Below are positions 21,891 to 33,342 of a DNA stretch of 35,816 nucleotides, piece after piece (the first letter of the stretch is position 1; every line of letters starts with the position of its first letter). The DNA lies in assembly GCA_025331125.1 (NCBI GenBank), contig JAOALB010000246.1, forward strand, positions 1-35,816, given 5' to 3'. Under the pieces are notes generated by a model, which was given only the letters and a program-made list of their open reading frames with translations, searched no databases and was not told the DNA's origin. The translations under genes and the position numbers were made by a program. Source of the stretch: Mycogone perniciosa. Taxonomy: Eukaryota > Ascomycota > Sordariomycetes > Hypocreales > Hypocreaceae.

Positions 21891-23989
21891 AACTATAAAA
21901 CTCTTAATATACTATAAAAGTCTAATACACTTAGCCGCTACCTATATATATTGTAATTATATATAAATTTATATATACTTAAAATAATAATATATATTAT
22001 TTTAAATATTATAACTTAACTGCATTAAAAATAACTACTAACTTTATTATATTTAAAGCTATAATCGTTATTTTTTAAATATATAATGTTTTTAATAATT
22101 ATAACAGTATTTTAAAGGATAAGAAACTTATATTAAAGCTATAATAAAATTTTATAAAGCTTTTAAAATATTTAATATTAAAGATTTTTTTTAAAAACTA
22201 TAAAAAAACTATTAAGGAATATTAAATTAATCTTTTAAAAGTATTAAAATAAAAGTAAATGTTGTATCTATATTAACTATTTTTAAAAATAGATTTATAG
22301 TATTATTATTTAAATAATAAATAGTTTTATATATTCTTTGCCTTAATTAATATTAAAGGTAAATTTATTATATTTTAATTTATATTTAAAACCTTTTTAA
22401 TTAAAAGTTAAACAAAGGTTTAAGTTAATAAATATATTTACTTTATTTAATTAAATATTGACTTTGATAAGAATAAATAACTTTTAGTTAACTTTATTAA
22501 ATTAATATATAATTTTAAGATATATTTATATCAATAAAATAAATGAACCTTTCTGTAAAAGAATAGCTTTTATGATAATATATAAGTAAAAGAATTTAAA
22601 AAGTAATATTTATATCCCTATAAAGTGCCTTTAATTTAATAGTTTAAAAGAAAATTAACTTTTAATTATTAATAGCATTATAGATTAAATATTATTTAAA
22701 TTTATTTAATATTATAGTTATTTCAATATTATTATTATTGTTATTATTATTATTTAACTTTATTAAATATATATTCTTTAACGTTTGAAAAATAAAGCTT
22801 TTTAATTATTAAAGAATATATATTAAAAGGAATTATTATAATTACTTTCCTTTATTTTAAATTTATATATTTCTTTTAATCTATTTATAAAAAAGTATTT
22901 ATTTTATATAATATTATATTAAAGTTTAAGAAAACTAAAATATTTTATTTGAATTATAAAACTGTTATATATTGAATTTAAAATATATAATAAAAGAAGG
23001 AAAAACTATAAGTTTAATTTATAGTTTATTCCTTTTAGAAAATAATCGATTTTATAAAATAATGGATATTATAGAATATATATATAAATAATATAATATT
23101 ATTTTAAGTTTATTAATTTATTAACGCCTTTATTAAATAAACTTTATAAAAGTAAAAGCTATTATTATAATATTATATATTAATTACTTTATTATTAATT
23201 AAATAAAGTAAACTGAAAAGTTTATTAATAAAATAAAATAAAGGATAGTAAGGTTATATAATATTTAATAACTATGAATTTATATTTAGTTAGTTAATTG
23301 AATTTAAAGCTTATTTAATATATATAAATTATTCAAGAATGATTATATTTTATAATATTAATTTATGATTTAATATTATTTATTTAAGTAACTAAAAGGT
23401 TCTATATTTATATTTTTATATTATTATGTTTAACTATTTAAAACTTTAATAATAATATAAAAGTATAATTTCTATAATTAATATATCCTTTATTAAAAAA
23501 AGGTACAATATATAATAATTTATTAAGTTTAATATATAAAGTTATTTTATTATTTACAATAATAATTTTAATTTAAAAATATTAATTAATATACTTATAT
23601 TAATATTTAATTATATCTTTTTATTTATTATTAAACTATTTAAATACTTTAATTTTATTTACTTTATTAAAGCTATTATATAAAATTTAATTTAAAGTTA
23701 ATGAAGTTATTTATACTTTAATTATTCTAATACTTTAATTATATATATAATTAATATATTATAAGAATTAGTATTTATATACATATATATTTCTATTTAT
23801 ATATAACTTTTAAATTTACTTTACTTTCCCCGCTGCCTATACCTTACTACTAAAATCTACTATATATTAATAAAATAAAAAGAAATATATTAAAATACGC
23901 TAATTATAGGGACTATTATAACGTGCGCGCAACTATATTATTATTAACTTATTATACTTTATATAAAATCCTTAATTACTACTTTTTAT
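21891..23989. repeat. RIP-degraded AT-rich block with no recognisable motif
   Basis: About 2.1 kb of AT-saturated DNA with stops in all frames. I compared it by eye with 15492-17163 on both strands and saw only low-complexity similarity. It may be the upstream part of the element whose recognisable portion begins near 23990. Confidence 0.5.
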
Positions 23990-26748
23990 TTATTAGCCTA
24001 AAAGTTTATTAAAGGTAACTAATATACCTAATACACTTATACTCCTTTTACTAGCTTATTTAAAAAAGGTATATTATTTATTTAAATAACTATTAAATTA
24101 AAAAAGTATAAAAATATTATAATAAAAGAGATAGACTTAATTTAATAATAAACTAACCTATATTCTCCTTTAATATATTACTTTACCTATAGTTTTATAA
24201 CTGCTGAAGTATAAAAAGGTAACTGTTAATTGCTTTCAGCTGCAGATATTATAATTAAATAACTTACAGCATTTTTTAATCTTTATATTATTTAATTGCA
24301 GCTTTATAGTTCTATTAAAAGTGCAGTTCCTGCGCTTTATTCAGGTTATTATTGGTGTATATATATATTTAAAGTGCTAATTCCCCCTTAACAAAATTAA
24401 AAACCAAAATAAAGGGAAATCTTAAAGACTGCATTTTAAAAAGCAATTACTAAAGGAACTTTTATACTGCCACTAAAACCTACCTTAATTAAACTATTAA
24501 TAGAATTATAGGCTAGCCTTAGTAAATTTCTAGTTAAATATAATATAATTAGCTAAAAGAAAATAGCTTAAAGCCTTTTTTATAGAAAGTATAGTTAGTT
24601 GATATAAACTAATATAATACCTGACTCTGAAAATATAAGTAATTTAATTAAAGTTTCTAAAATATAAAAATTAAAATTAATTAACCTAGATATAATATAT
24701 TAAAATATAATAAAAGAGTAGAATTTTCAAAAACTATTAGCTTATAATATATATAAATAAAAGGTTAAAGGGCTAAAAGAAATTATTAAAGGATTTATTA
24801 ATATAGTAAAAGTAAATATATAAATTAAATAATTAGCCTTATATAATACAATCCCCTTTAAATTAATAATATATTATTATAACTCTTATTGTATTTATAC
24901 CATAGTAAATTAACTAATAAAACAATTATAAAGAATTAAAAAGAAATAAATTAATTATTTAATCTTGTAATATAAAGATATTATTTTAGTTTTATTAATA
25001 TGCTTAACTAACCTTTCTTTAACTTTTAATAAAAACACTATCTTTACCTCTTTTATAATCTTTAATATATAAATTACCTTAATTTATATTATAGTTATTT
25101 AAAAGAGATTTAAAAAAGGCGAAAAATTTAATACTATAAAACTAATATTAATAAAAGAAACTATTTTTAAAGAATAATTAGTTTTATTTTTTTAAATGAA
25201 TAAATAAAACCCTTTTTTACTTAAAAGATTATACCCTTTAAAGCTAATTATTAAAATTAAATAACTTTAATTAAAAGGAAAAAAGGTATTTAATTATTAA
25301 AGGATTATTAAATTAAAACTTTAATAATTTATTTTAACTTTAAATAAAAACATTAAAAGTAAATAAATAACTTTTAAATATTAAAATATTAAACCTAATT
25401 TTTTCTTTGAACTTTTAATAAAAGGAATTATTTAATTATGTACCTAGCCTAATATTAATACCTTTTAAAACTGCTATAATAAAGGTTAAAGAAAAATTAA
25501 ATTTTTCAATAAGAAATAAAGAAATAGTTTTTTAAAGGTTTTTATGTTTATTTAAGCTTTTAAAAGTATTTAAAAGATAAGGCTATTTATAAATGTTAAC
25601 TTTATAAAAAGATTGAATAGTAAAAATATATTTTGATTTTTAAAAGGCTATAAATGAAACATAAAAGATTAAAAGAAGTACTTAAAAGTAATTATAAAAT
25701 TAAAAGAATAGAAAATAATTTAAATTTTTATTAAAGAAAATATTAATTAAAATAAAGTTAAAAAGGATTTTATATAGTATTATAAGTAATATAATAAAAG
25801 ATAATTAAAGTTATATACTATATAGTTTTAAAATCTTTATTACTATAAGCCTTTTAAAATATAATTTATAATACATTAATTATTTTAATATTAATACTTT
25901 TATTAAAAGATTAATAAAAGAAATTAAAAAGCAGTAATATTATATTTTTATAATATTATTAAAGTAATACTATTCAAGCTACTTTAATTAATAATAGCCT
26001 TTAAAAGAATTAAAGAAATTGATAATTTTAAAGAATTAATTTATATTAAACTTTAAATACCTTTTTATAATCAATTATTTATAGAATTTAATATTTAAAA
26101 AAGGCTATTTTTCAAAGTTTCTAACACTAGATTTTAAAATTAAAGCTATATTTAGTTTATTTAAAATAAAATTTAATTTAATTATAAGAGAATAAAATAA
26201 AGAATAGTTTAAGCTTAAAAAGTTAACTATAACTTTATAGTTGAAAGCTTAAATAAATACTTTATTTAAAAAACTTAATAAATTAATAAATTAGCTTTTA
26301 TAATAAAAAAGAAAAGTAATTAATTTAAAAAAAAAGAATATTATTATATTACGATTAATAGTAATAAATTTAAATAAAGATCTTTTACTGTAATAGTTAT
26401 TATTAATAATATTAATATAATAAATCTTTTCTATAATAATATATTAAATATTTTCTTTTATTACTATTTAAAAGTTGTTATTGATCTAAAATATTATTAA
26501 TATTATATAAATAAAAACTATTTTCCTTAAAATTATATTAAGGTAATTTATAGGAAAGCTTATAAAATTATAATATATAATTTAATAGTAAAAATAACTT
26601 ACATAAATTTATAAAAAACATTACTTTTAATTTAATTTATTATATTAATTATAATTATTAAAGTTTATATATAAAAAATATTAGTCTTTTAAATAAAAGT
26701 TTTAAATTTTAAAATAAAGTTTTAGTAAATGTAATATTTATAAAAAAA
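23990..26748 (+). mobile_element. Unidentified repeat family, copy 2
   Basis: This is the plus-strand counterpart of the minus strand of about 700-3600, colinear over about 2.7 kb with deletions. Copy 1 keeps more G/C in some parts (for example near 2690 and 2880), so copy 2 is the more decayed there. The homology stops at 26748, where a Gypsy LTR begins, so the Gypsy copy inserted into this element. No diagnostic protein motif was identified in any frame. Confidence 0.6.
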
Positions 26749-26963
26749 TAAATATAACACTAAAAAGTATATACCTTAGTATATACTATATCTAAAGGGT
26801 TATATACTGCTATAAAGGATAGGCAGTATAGGGTCTCCTATATAATGCTAGCCCTTTACTTAACTATATTAACTTAGCGGTATATAAATTAATAAAGTAG
26901 TAAGTTTAAGCTTTATAATGATTTATTACTTATATTATATTTACTTAGCTTAACCCTTTATTA
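26749..26963 (+). repeat. Gypsy LTR, third copy
   Basis: It matches the LTRs at 3703-3916 and 8210-8414 through GTATATACCTTAG, the GGATAGGCAGTATAGGG segment and the TTAACCCTTTATTA end. It differs mostly by transitions. The left border is approximate. Confidence 0.75.
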
Positions 26964-28620
26964 TAATTCTTAAAGTTCTTTATAAGTTATTTAGGCTAAT
27001 ATAATAATAATATAGTAGTCTGCTATAATTAATATATTAATAAATATAAAGAGAAATGCTAGCGACTTTATAATTAATATATATTTACCTCTTAATTTAA
27101 CTGCAGGCTTTAATAATACTGCAGATAACCTTATACAGGATAAAATATAGAATACCCTTATATAAAATAATATATAAAAGAAATCTACCTATATTAATAA
27201 ATAGATCTATTAATTAAAGCTACTTTTTAACTTTAAAGAAAAAGAATAAGCCTTTAAGTGCTAGCTAAATAATATCTCTTTAACCTATAAATAATAATTA
27301 AAATACTATTAAAGTATAAATATTTTATTAAATAGCAGTTAAAGGGAAATCTGCCTTAAAAATATTACCCAGGTTTACTTTAAAGGTAACCTTTACGCTT
27401 AAAATAAATAGTTTAGCGATTTAAAATAAACCTTTAATAGGGCATTATAAAGGTTTTAAAGGGATTTAAAGTATATTTTATTTACCTTTGCTCATATAAA
27501 TATTAAATACAGGTTTAAGTAGCAGTAATACTTTAATAAATATTTACTGATTTAAGAAAAAGAAATTAAAAATAATTAAGTAAACTATATAAAATAAAGT
27601 AAAATAATGTTTAAAGATTTTAAGAATTAAAAACTTTTATTTAGTATAAAGTTTAAATATACTTATTAATATAAAGGCTAAACTTTAATAAAGTTTTATA
27701 TTTATTTGAATTTAATTAGAAAATAACTTTTATATAAATTAAAAAGATTTCTTTTTGGCTTTTATATAAAGTTTAAAATAAAACTATAAAATAAAATTAA
27801 AATATATTAAAAAGATGTTTTTAATATTAAAAAGGAAATAGTTTTATTTATTATTTATTTTTAAAATATAGTAAAATTATATTAAAAAAAGAGAGAAAAA
27901 AAACGAAACCTTTAAACCTTTTTTAAAAATATCTTTAAAGATTTAACTATAATTTACTTGTAGGTCGCAAATATAATAATATTATTATATATTTATATAA
28001 TATATTTATACTTTAAAATATAAATCTTTAATATTATTTCTATTATAATAATATTAAATATTTAATATTATATATTTATATTTAATTAATTATAAAGAAA
28101 AGTAAGAAAATAATTAATAATTAAAGTAAATAGCTTTATTATAATTAAATAAATAAATATTAAAGTTAAAATTTACTTTTATATACTTATTATAATTTAA
28201 AGGTAAATATATATTGAAACTTATATAAATTTTAATAGTTATATTAAAGTTAACTTTATTAATATAGCCTTTACTTAAATATACTAGCTTTATTAAATAC
28301 CTATAAAAATATTTAACTTTAAGGCTATAGAAAAAGTTATACTTCTTTAATATAATATATAAAAGGTTTTAATATAATTTATTAACTTTTAAAGTATTAC
28401 CTAATAATTTATATATATTTATATTAATATTAACTATAACCTATACTTTTAAAGTAGCTTTATATTATTAAGAATACTAAGATTAATAAAATACTATATT
28501 TATATTAAATTAATTAATTAATATTAATACTTTAAATATTAATAAAAGGATTAAAAGATTTTACTGCTATATAAATTTTAAATAATATATAAAAACTTAA
28601 CTTAAATATTTATAGTTATT
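26749..28620 (+). mobile_element. Truncated Ty3/Gypsy copy (5' LTR plus gag-side interior)
   Basis: An LTR (26749-26963) is followed by interior sequence that parallels 3917-5530 of the complete element, with a small extra segment near 27640-27700. Similarity stops at 28620, equivalent to 5530, before the reverse transcriptase region. No 3' LTR of this family is seen downstream. The truncation could be a deletion or a later insertion. Confidence 0.8.
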
Positions 28621-29667
28621 AAAATACTATTATCCCCTTTTTATAAAGGTTATTTAAAGTCAGTAATTATTAATAAAAAAGAGTTTTTTTAATATATTAC
28701 TATTGCCTGCTTTTAATAGTATACTATTTATTTTAATAATAACTATTAATATATTTTTTAATATATTTTTTCTTTACTTTTATTATATTACTTTAATTAA
28801 TTGTATACTTTATAGTTATTTAATACTTATATTAATTATATATTAGCTTTTTTTAAGCTATAAATAAAGATAATAACTAGGTAAATATATTATTCTTTCT
28901 TTATATATTTATAAGCTAATGCAATTAAATAGTAATTTAATATAAAAAGGTATTATACCTTTAATTTAATTTATTAAAAGAGGAGGACTTAATTTATATT
29001 AAAGAGGCAGTTACTTTAAATAGCTATAATAATAATAGTTTTTATATATAAATATATAAAAGGTAAAAAACTTTAAGTAATTAATTATTATAGTAATAAA
29101 ATATACCCCTTATAGTAAATAGCCTTTAAATTAAAATGAAATAGTTTTTTATACTTTTATATATTTTATTTTAATAATTATATATCTATTAAATTTAATA
29201 GTACTTTAAAGTATTTAGAGTACTATTAAAAAAAGGTTTTAATAAGCCTATTAGTAAATATAAAGTTAATAAAATAATAAAAGATTAAAAATAAGCTTTT
29301 TTAATATTTTTACTAAAACTATATATTTTATATATTAATATAATATAAGTAAATATTAATTTATATACTCTCTTTAATTATAAAATATATAATTAATAAA
29401 TTATTATAGTTAATATTTTAATTAATATTAAAGTTAAATTTTATTTTTTAAAAAAGGTAATATAAACCTATTGCCTCTTTTATTATTTAAATAAAAGTAA
29501 ATAATTCTACTTTAGTTATAAATATATTAACTATAGTTTAATATATAGTATTTTATAGGATAAAGCTTAAAAAGAGTATAATAAAATACCTTTAAAATAA
29601 TTTCTAGGTATTTATATTATTAGTAAAAAAAGTATTACTTAAAGCAGTTAAAACTTATATTTTACTT
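28621..29667. repeat. RIP-degraded AT-rich block between Gypsy fragment and LTR-like segment
   Basis: About 1 kb without an open frame or recognised relic. It lies between the Gypsy breakpoint (28620) and a TGTTAAAAAGGAGGGC start (29668). It could be the 3' part of the element that owns that LTR, but I found no RNase H or other pol motif to show this. Confidence 0.4.
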
Positions 29668-29905
29668 TGTTAAAAAGGAGGGCTAAAAAGTAACGATTTC
29701 AGTGTTAAGTGATTTAATGTTGATTGGTTCGTTTATCCGAGGTTCCTCTAGGTACATACCATGTCACGTTCTTATAATGGTTGGGCTGTAACAATACTAT
29801 ATAAAAGGAACTTATATATTTACTAGTAGTACTATAGTTAATTTTAGTATAGTATATCCTTTTACCCTACTAGGATTAGTGGCCTTTACTATAGGATGTT
29901 AATAG
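29668..29905 (+). repeat. LTR-like segment related to Copia LTR start
   Basis: The first 40 or so bases (TGTTAAAAAGGAGGGC onward) match the Copia LTR starts at 8840 and 14736, then the sequence becomes unrelated. It contains a TATATAAAAGGAAC word (near 29800) resembling an LTR promoter. A possible end lies near TTAATA (about 29905), just before the microsatellite. I infer a different but related Copia family. The right border is a guess. Confidence 0.45.
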
Positions 29906-29907
29906 TA

Positions 29908-29908
<1 letters not shown>

Positions 29909-29959
<51 letters not shown>
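29909..29959. repeat. (TAT)n microsatellite
   Basis: This is about 17 uninterrupted TAT triplets. A second simple repeat of CCTT units follows at 29981-30010. The perfection of the array contrasts with the mutated surroundings. Confidence 0.95.
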
Positions 29960-29961
<2 letters not shown>

Positions 29962-30010
29962 GTTAAGTTATACTAATTATCCTTTTCCTTCCTTCCTTCC
30001 TTTCTTCCCT

Positions 30011-30365
30011 TTTTATTTATACCTTATATATTAAATTTATTAATCTTTTAAATTTTAATTATAAAATTTTAACCTTTAATTAAAACCTTATAAATAAAAA
30101 TAATTATTAAAAAAATCAATATTTTATTAGCTATTACTTAACTAAAACTTTTAATTAAATAATTAAAGAAAAATAATTAAAATTAAAGGTTTAAATAAAG
30201 AATTTAACTATATTCAATTTAATTATAGGTTTATAATTGAATTATAGCTATATATAATTATATACAATAATTTATATACTATATATAATGTTACATTATA
30301 TAATATTTATTCCTAACCTCTCTGTTAATATAAACCTGTAAACCTGGGTTTATCCCTTAAGAATT
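30011..30365. repeat. AT-rich tail of second RIP block
   Basis: This is AT-saturated sequence without a gene. Near 30345 the composition normalises through a segment (GTTTATCCC...TTATATT, about 30348-30382) shared with 17195-17226. Confidence 0.5.
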
Positions 30366-31282
30366 AACCTGGATCGTTATATTGACGGGACCTTAAATTC
30401 TCTACCACCTATGGTCGTATATGCTTTGTGACGGCTTCATTCAGCTTATGTGATCCGCCCCAATCGGCGGAGATGCATAGAACAAAAAGGCCATCTTAGA
30501 GCCGCTCAACTATGACCATGCGATGCGGCATGTGATTAAAAAAACAGAACGGATAGGTTTCCTCTCTTCTCTCTTCCGTCTCATCCAAGTTTACGTCGTA
30601 ATCAAGTCGTATTTCATCTGGGGCCAAGGCCGAGCACCTGCAACTGTGGCAAATGTCATATAGCCAATGATAACCACTTCGTCCCGCACGAGGGGATATA
30701 CGAGGTGGTATTGGATGCAATGCAATCCAACCAAGACTTTTCAGCTGGCAATATTTCAGTCAATAATACTACGTGATTGATCACTCTTTTGTAGAGGTGG
30801 TCGTGTATCAGCCAGTCACGAAGCTTCATAGGAGAGGGGTACATATGCAGATATATTCTCTGCTACCCCAATCCACCACCTCCTCTTTGCTCCAACCACA
30901 TACACGTCATACATCATTGTTGATGGATGCAGTATGCATGAGAAACTTGGAAGTGAATACTCAATCTGTCTTCCAAATCATTAGCCAAGACATCGCGAAG
31001 GGCGGAGTGCATATGTGTGCGGAGCATGAAAGAGGAGAAGAGAAGCGACATCCGACGCATAGGCATGGAGGTCATGAATCATCACCTGATCAGGAATGTA
31101 GCTATTGTGGTCAACGTAGTGCTGTGTGTTATGCCCGTATGATCGTATTTCAGGAATTTATAAATAAGCTGGTCAATCCCCAGAGTTCCTCAACCCATAT
31201 CCTCAACCTTCTCATCAGAGTCTCTTGAACAGTTCTCAAGTCAATAATCTTCCGACTCCCTTAGGTTATCAACAATTTCATC
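30366..31282 (+). promoter_or_regulatory. Upstream region of the decarboxylase gene
   Basis: About 0.9 kb of normal-composition DNA separates the RIP block from the gene. Only the TATA box at 31159-31166 and a pyrimidine-rich stretch (about 31190-31235) look like core promoter elements. Short open frames on both strands here lack recognisable domains. Confidence 0.4.
31159..31166 (+). promoter_or_regulatory. Probable TATA box of decarboxylase gene
   Basis: TATAAATA lies 117 bp before the ATG at 31283 and is followed by a CT-rich stretch where transcription could start. Spacing and sequence fit a fungal core promoter. Confidence 0.5.
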
Positions 31283-32641
31283 ATGGCGACTCCCATGCCT
31301 CTCCCCATTCGGCGACGTGCCCCGAGGAGGGTCGGCGGCTGGCTGCCGGAAAACCCTAAGGTCATGATTGACTGGCTCCGAGAATTGGTCAGGGAATCGA
31401 GACAGAGAAGACCAAAAGCTCTCTCCCCTCCTATTCAAAAGTTCAAGGAGCTCATCGAAAGCACTGCTGAGCTCCGCATGCTGGCCTCGGCCATGTTCGA
31501 TGAAGTTCCTGACAAGGCACCCTATAATGAAGACCCGGTTGGAAACAGGCAGGTTGAATCCTATGAAGAGATGCTTTATCTCTTTGAAATCATCATGACC
31601 AGAAAGGCGCCATCCTGGAGGAAGCTCGAGTATGAGGTCGGCCTGATCGGGTTCCCATTCAACGCCATTCTGGACTGGCCCATGGGTACCGCCAGTGGTT
31701 ATGCCTTCTTCCTCAAGGCTGAAGTCAATGACAGCCTCAAGGAGATCCTGGAAACCTGGAGCAACGATGTTTTGATGACAGACAAGTCTCTGTACGTGAT
31801 TACCACTGCCGAAGATGGGTGGTTGGGCCAAGAAGCTCTGGAATACATCGAAGCCGACACCAATGTCGAAGGCAAAGAACTTACCTTCCAACAACTCTTC
31901 CAATGTGACCCAGCAACTGACCCCACTCACTGGGGCTTCACGTCGTGGGATGACTTCTTTGTCCGAAGGTTCCGCAATTTCGACACCATCCGACCTGTTG
32001 CTTACCCAGACAAGAATGAATGGATTGTCAACTCATGCGAATCCAAGGCATTTGCGCTCCAGTCGGACGTCAAAGAATTTGACACCTTCTGGCTTAAGGG
32101 TCAGCCATACTCTGTTGCCGAGATGATGGACCATCACGAATATGCGTCCCAGTTTGTCGGTGGCACGGTTTACCAGGCCTTCTTAAGCGCCACGTCCTAC
32201 CATCGTTGGAACTCCCCTGTTTCCGGTGACGTTCTCTACTCCAAAGTCATCAAGGGAACCTATTTTTCGGAACCTACCATCACGGGATTTACTTCTCCCG
32301 AGGGTCCTGACCCAGCTGCTCCTGATCGTGCCCAGGGTTACATCAGCCATGTTGCCACTCGTGCAATGTTCTTCATTCAGGCACCCGAGCCAATCGGCCT
32401 CGCGTGTGTCATGTACATTGGCATGGCTGATGTTTCGTCCTGTGAAATTCTGGAAAAGTTCCAGAACTGGCCACAACCTGTCGGAAAGGGTGAAGAGATT
32501 GGCATGTTCCACCATGGAGGCTCGACCTACTGCCTTCTTTTGCGGAAGGAAGTGAAGCTTGCTTGGGTTGCTGGAGCGTTCCCCGGCAACCGCCCGAAGA
32601 ACCTTCCAATTCGAAGTGAGTTGGCGTATGCGTACAATTGA
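31283..32641 (+). CDS. PsiD-like phosphatidylserine decarboxylase-family enzyme
   Basis: A 452-residue intronless protein, close in length to the PsiD L-tryptophan decarboxylases of fungi. Residues about 40-190 match the PsiD-type N-terminal domain (DWPMGT at 131-136, EDGW at 177-180). Residues about 200-435 are the decarboxylase domain: WDDFFVRRF (222-230), IRP (236-238), the catalytic-histidine motif YHRWNSPV with His307, and HHGGST (410-415). By family knowledge, self-cleavage between Gly413 and Ser414 makes a small subunit with a pyruvoyl cofactor from Ser414. There is no signal peptide or membrane segment, so it is probably cytosolic and acts on a soluble amino acid rather than phosphatidylserine. 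The substrate is unknown. Oddities: Asn310 stands where YHRWH-type relatives have His, and CES (252-254) occupies the PADG region of bacterial enzymes. The start has good context (ATCATGG) and a TATA box 117 bp upstream. The frame is complete. Confidence 0.9.
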   Translation: MATPMPLPIRRRAPRRVGGWLPENPKVMIDWLRELVRESRQRRPKALSPPIQKFKELIESTAELRMLASAMFDEVPDKAPYNEDPVGNRQVESYEEMLYLFEIIMTRKAPSWRKLEYEVGLIGFPFNAILDWPMGTASGYAFFLKAEVNDSLKEILETWSNDVLMTDKSLYVITTAEDGWLGQEALEYIEADTNVEGKELTFQQLFQCDPATDPTHWGFTSWDDFFVRRFRNFDTIRPVAYPDKNEWIVNSCESKAFALQSDVKEFDTFWLKGQPYSVAEMMDHHEYASQFVGGTVYQAFLSATSYHRWNSPVSGDVLYSKVIKGTYFSEPTITGFTSPEGPDPAAPDRAQGYISHVATRAMFFIQAPEPIGLACVMYIGMADVSSCEILEKFQNWPQPVGKGEEIGMFHHGGSTYCLLLRKEVKLAWVAGAFPGNRPKNLPIRSELAYAYN

Positions 32642-33342
32642 TGAATCATGCAGTGGAGAGATATATGGTAGTTCAATCTCTGTTCAGGGGCTGAAACCTC
32701 TTTTGCTGTCTCATGTTTGACCCGACAGATTTATTATGGGTTCGTGCGATGATATATTTAAACCTATATTGAATAGTCTGAAAATGGGGTTTTCCTTTTC
32801 TCTCTATAAGATACATCCTTTATTCGATTCATGGTGTAGTCTTCGGTGAGTAGTGAGCTCAGAGCACACACTGGCCCTCGGGCACCTAAACTTCAGGTAA
32901 GACAGCCATAACAAATACAAATAGAAGTGTTTGTAGGGATATGGGGCCCACTCTATACTATATCGTCATAGGATTATCATGAGGTCAAACCCTGGTTTCG
33001 GTTTCACTAACACCCTAGGTACGGTATGAGTAAACAATTCCATATCAAGTTTTAGAGCTTATTGCTATTAACTTGTGTCCGGATTCAAAAATCACTTGAT
33101 CTGAGCGGTTGTGATTCGATCAGGAAGGGTGAGAAACCGAATTCATACCAATAAGGTGCTAGGTTAACATCAAATACTTTATGAACAGCATAATATTCAA
33201 ATTTGCATATATCACTTGCAGAATTCAGATGAGACTACAGAGTATTACAAGATTCTTCAACATAGAAACCATCGGCCCAATGGGTCCCCCCTGGAAAGAA
33301 GATTTCCCATCATGACTTGTCACAATTTAAATCGACAGGTAG
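32642..33342. other. 3' flank of decarboxylase gene, no gene seen
   Basis: This holds the probable 3' UTR and intergenic DNA of normal composition. A clear polyadenylation signal is not evident, though AT-rich words near 32748-32775 could serve. No coding sequence is supportable. Confidence 0.4.

Noticed and set aside
30496..30720. 74-codon minus-strand frame with a CxxC-like stretch and an acidic segment (LDETEERREE)
   Set aside because: The composition is somewhat protein-like, but it is short, lies next to the RIP border, and I found no flanking exons or family match. It could be a remnant, but I cannot support it as a gene.
30773..31228. 151-codon open frame on the plus strand directly upstream of the decarboxylase
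   Set aside because: It overlaps the likely promoter and TATA box, has no recognisable domain and irregular composition, and ends before the decarboxylase start. It is most likely a chance frame.
31241..31930. 229-codon minus-strand frame overlapping the decarboxylase
   Set aside because: It is the antisense shadow of a GC-normal coding sequence whose plus-strand frame has clear family motifs.
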